NCBI GenBank assembly: GCA_903929655.1
Contig: CAIYVS010000270.1
Coordinates: 1-6,927, forward strand
From: an uncultured Bacteroidota bacterium
Lineage (GTDB): Bacteria > Bacteroidota > Bacteroidia > Chitinophagales > Chitinophagaceae
Reading direction: 5' to 3'
Length of the DNA: 6,927 nucleotides
Shown in pieces: positions 6,768-6,927 of this stretch. The stretch's first letter is position 1. Every line of letters starts with the position of its first letter. The notes under the pieces were generated by a model. It made no database searches, was not told where the DNA came from, and worked only from the letters and a program-made list of their open reading frames with translations. Made by a program: the position numbers and the translations under genes.

Positions 6768-6927
6768 TTAAGGCTGAGTGGCAGTATACACTACATTAGT
6801 AGTATAAGTACCGGCAGGATATGCAAAACCTGGAGTAGCCTGGTATTGTACTGAGAAAGTTTGATTACCGCCGTTAGCGCAAGTAGATATCATGCTCTGT
6901 GCAGTGCTGGTAAGGTTACCATAAGCG
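6768..6927 (-). CDS. Small secreted protein, copy 3 of the tandem family (C-terminal part, cut by window end)
   Basis: Only the last 52 residues are in the window, from AYGNLTSTAQSMISTCANGG to VVYTATQP and TAA (6768-6770). They match copy 1 at 49 of 52 positions and copy 2 at 46 of 52, and the tail from GGNQTF to the end is identical in all three. The single Cys is conserved. The rest of the gene, including its signal peptide and promoter, lies beyond 6927. The array may continue with more copies. Confidence 0.85.
   Translation of the reverse strand, partial: AYGNLTSTAQSMISTCANGGNQTFSVQYQATPGFAYPAGTYTTNVVYTATQP

Noticed and set aside
4066..6927. Direct repeats suggesting a CRISPR or insertion sequence
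   Set aside because: The repetition is explained by whole paralogous genes; there is no short spaced repeat, transposase or terminal inverted repeat.

Overview
The window looks like chromosomal DNA from a Bacteroidota bacterium. A Chitinophagaceae/Sphingobacteriia-like host is my inference; no marker gene fixes the genus. The signs are a C-terminal type IX secretion (T9SS type A) sorting domain, TonB_C-domain periplasmic proteins, AT-rich leaders with no Shine-Dalgarno sequence, and promoter -7 elements close to the Bacteroidota consensus TAnnTTTG.

Layout: (1) 81-802, plus strand: a secreted protein with two tandem TonB_C domains. Its reading frame breaks at 569-575, exactly at an A AAA AAG heptamer in the register that allows -1 ribosomal slippage. 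(2) 819-1535, minus: MtgA, a monofunctional peptidoglycan glycosyltransferase, convergent with gene 1 and only 16 bases from its stop. (3) 1565-3709, minus: a large secreted Asp-box beta-propeller protein with a T9SS sorting tail, 29 bases upstream of mtgA and possibly co-transcribed with it. (4) 3710-4065: non-coding, holding a promoter for gene 3, an orphan minus-strand hairpin terminator, and the terminator of the next gene. (5) 4066-6927, minus: a cluster of three near-identical small secreted proteins (4066-4614, 5917-6465 and a partial copy at 6768-6927). A PapD/CsuC-like periplasmic chaperone candidate (4936-5745) sits between copies 1 and 2. Each of the four genes has its own rho-independent terminator. 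The two complete copies also have matching promoters, in which the -33 and -7 boxes are conserved but the 17-base spacer has been replaced.

The right half is the most interesting part. Small secreted beta-rich subunits in multiple copies, next to a two-domain Ig-fold chaperone with an NTGN-type motif, suggest a chaperone-assisted surface fibre of the chaperone-usher (Csu-like) kind in a Bacteroidota. This is inference: no usher gene lies in the window. The left half is ordinary cell-envelope biology except for the possible programmed frameshift in the TonB_C gene.
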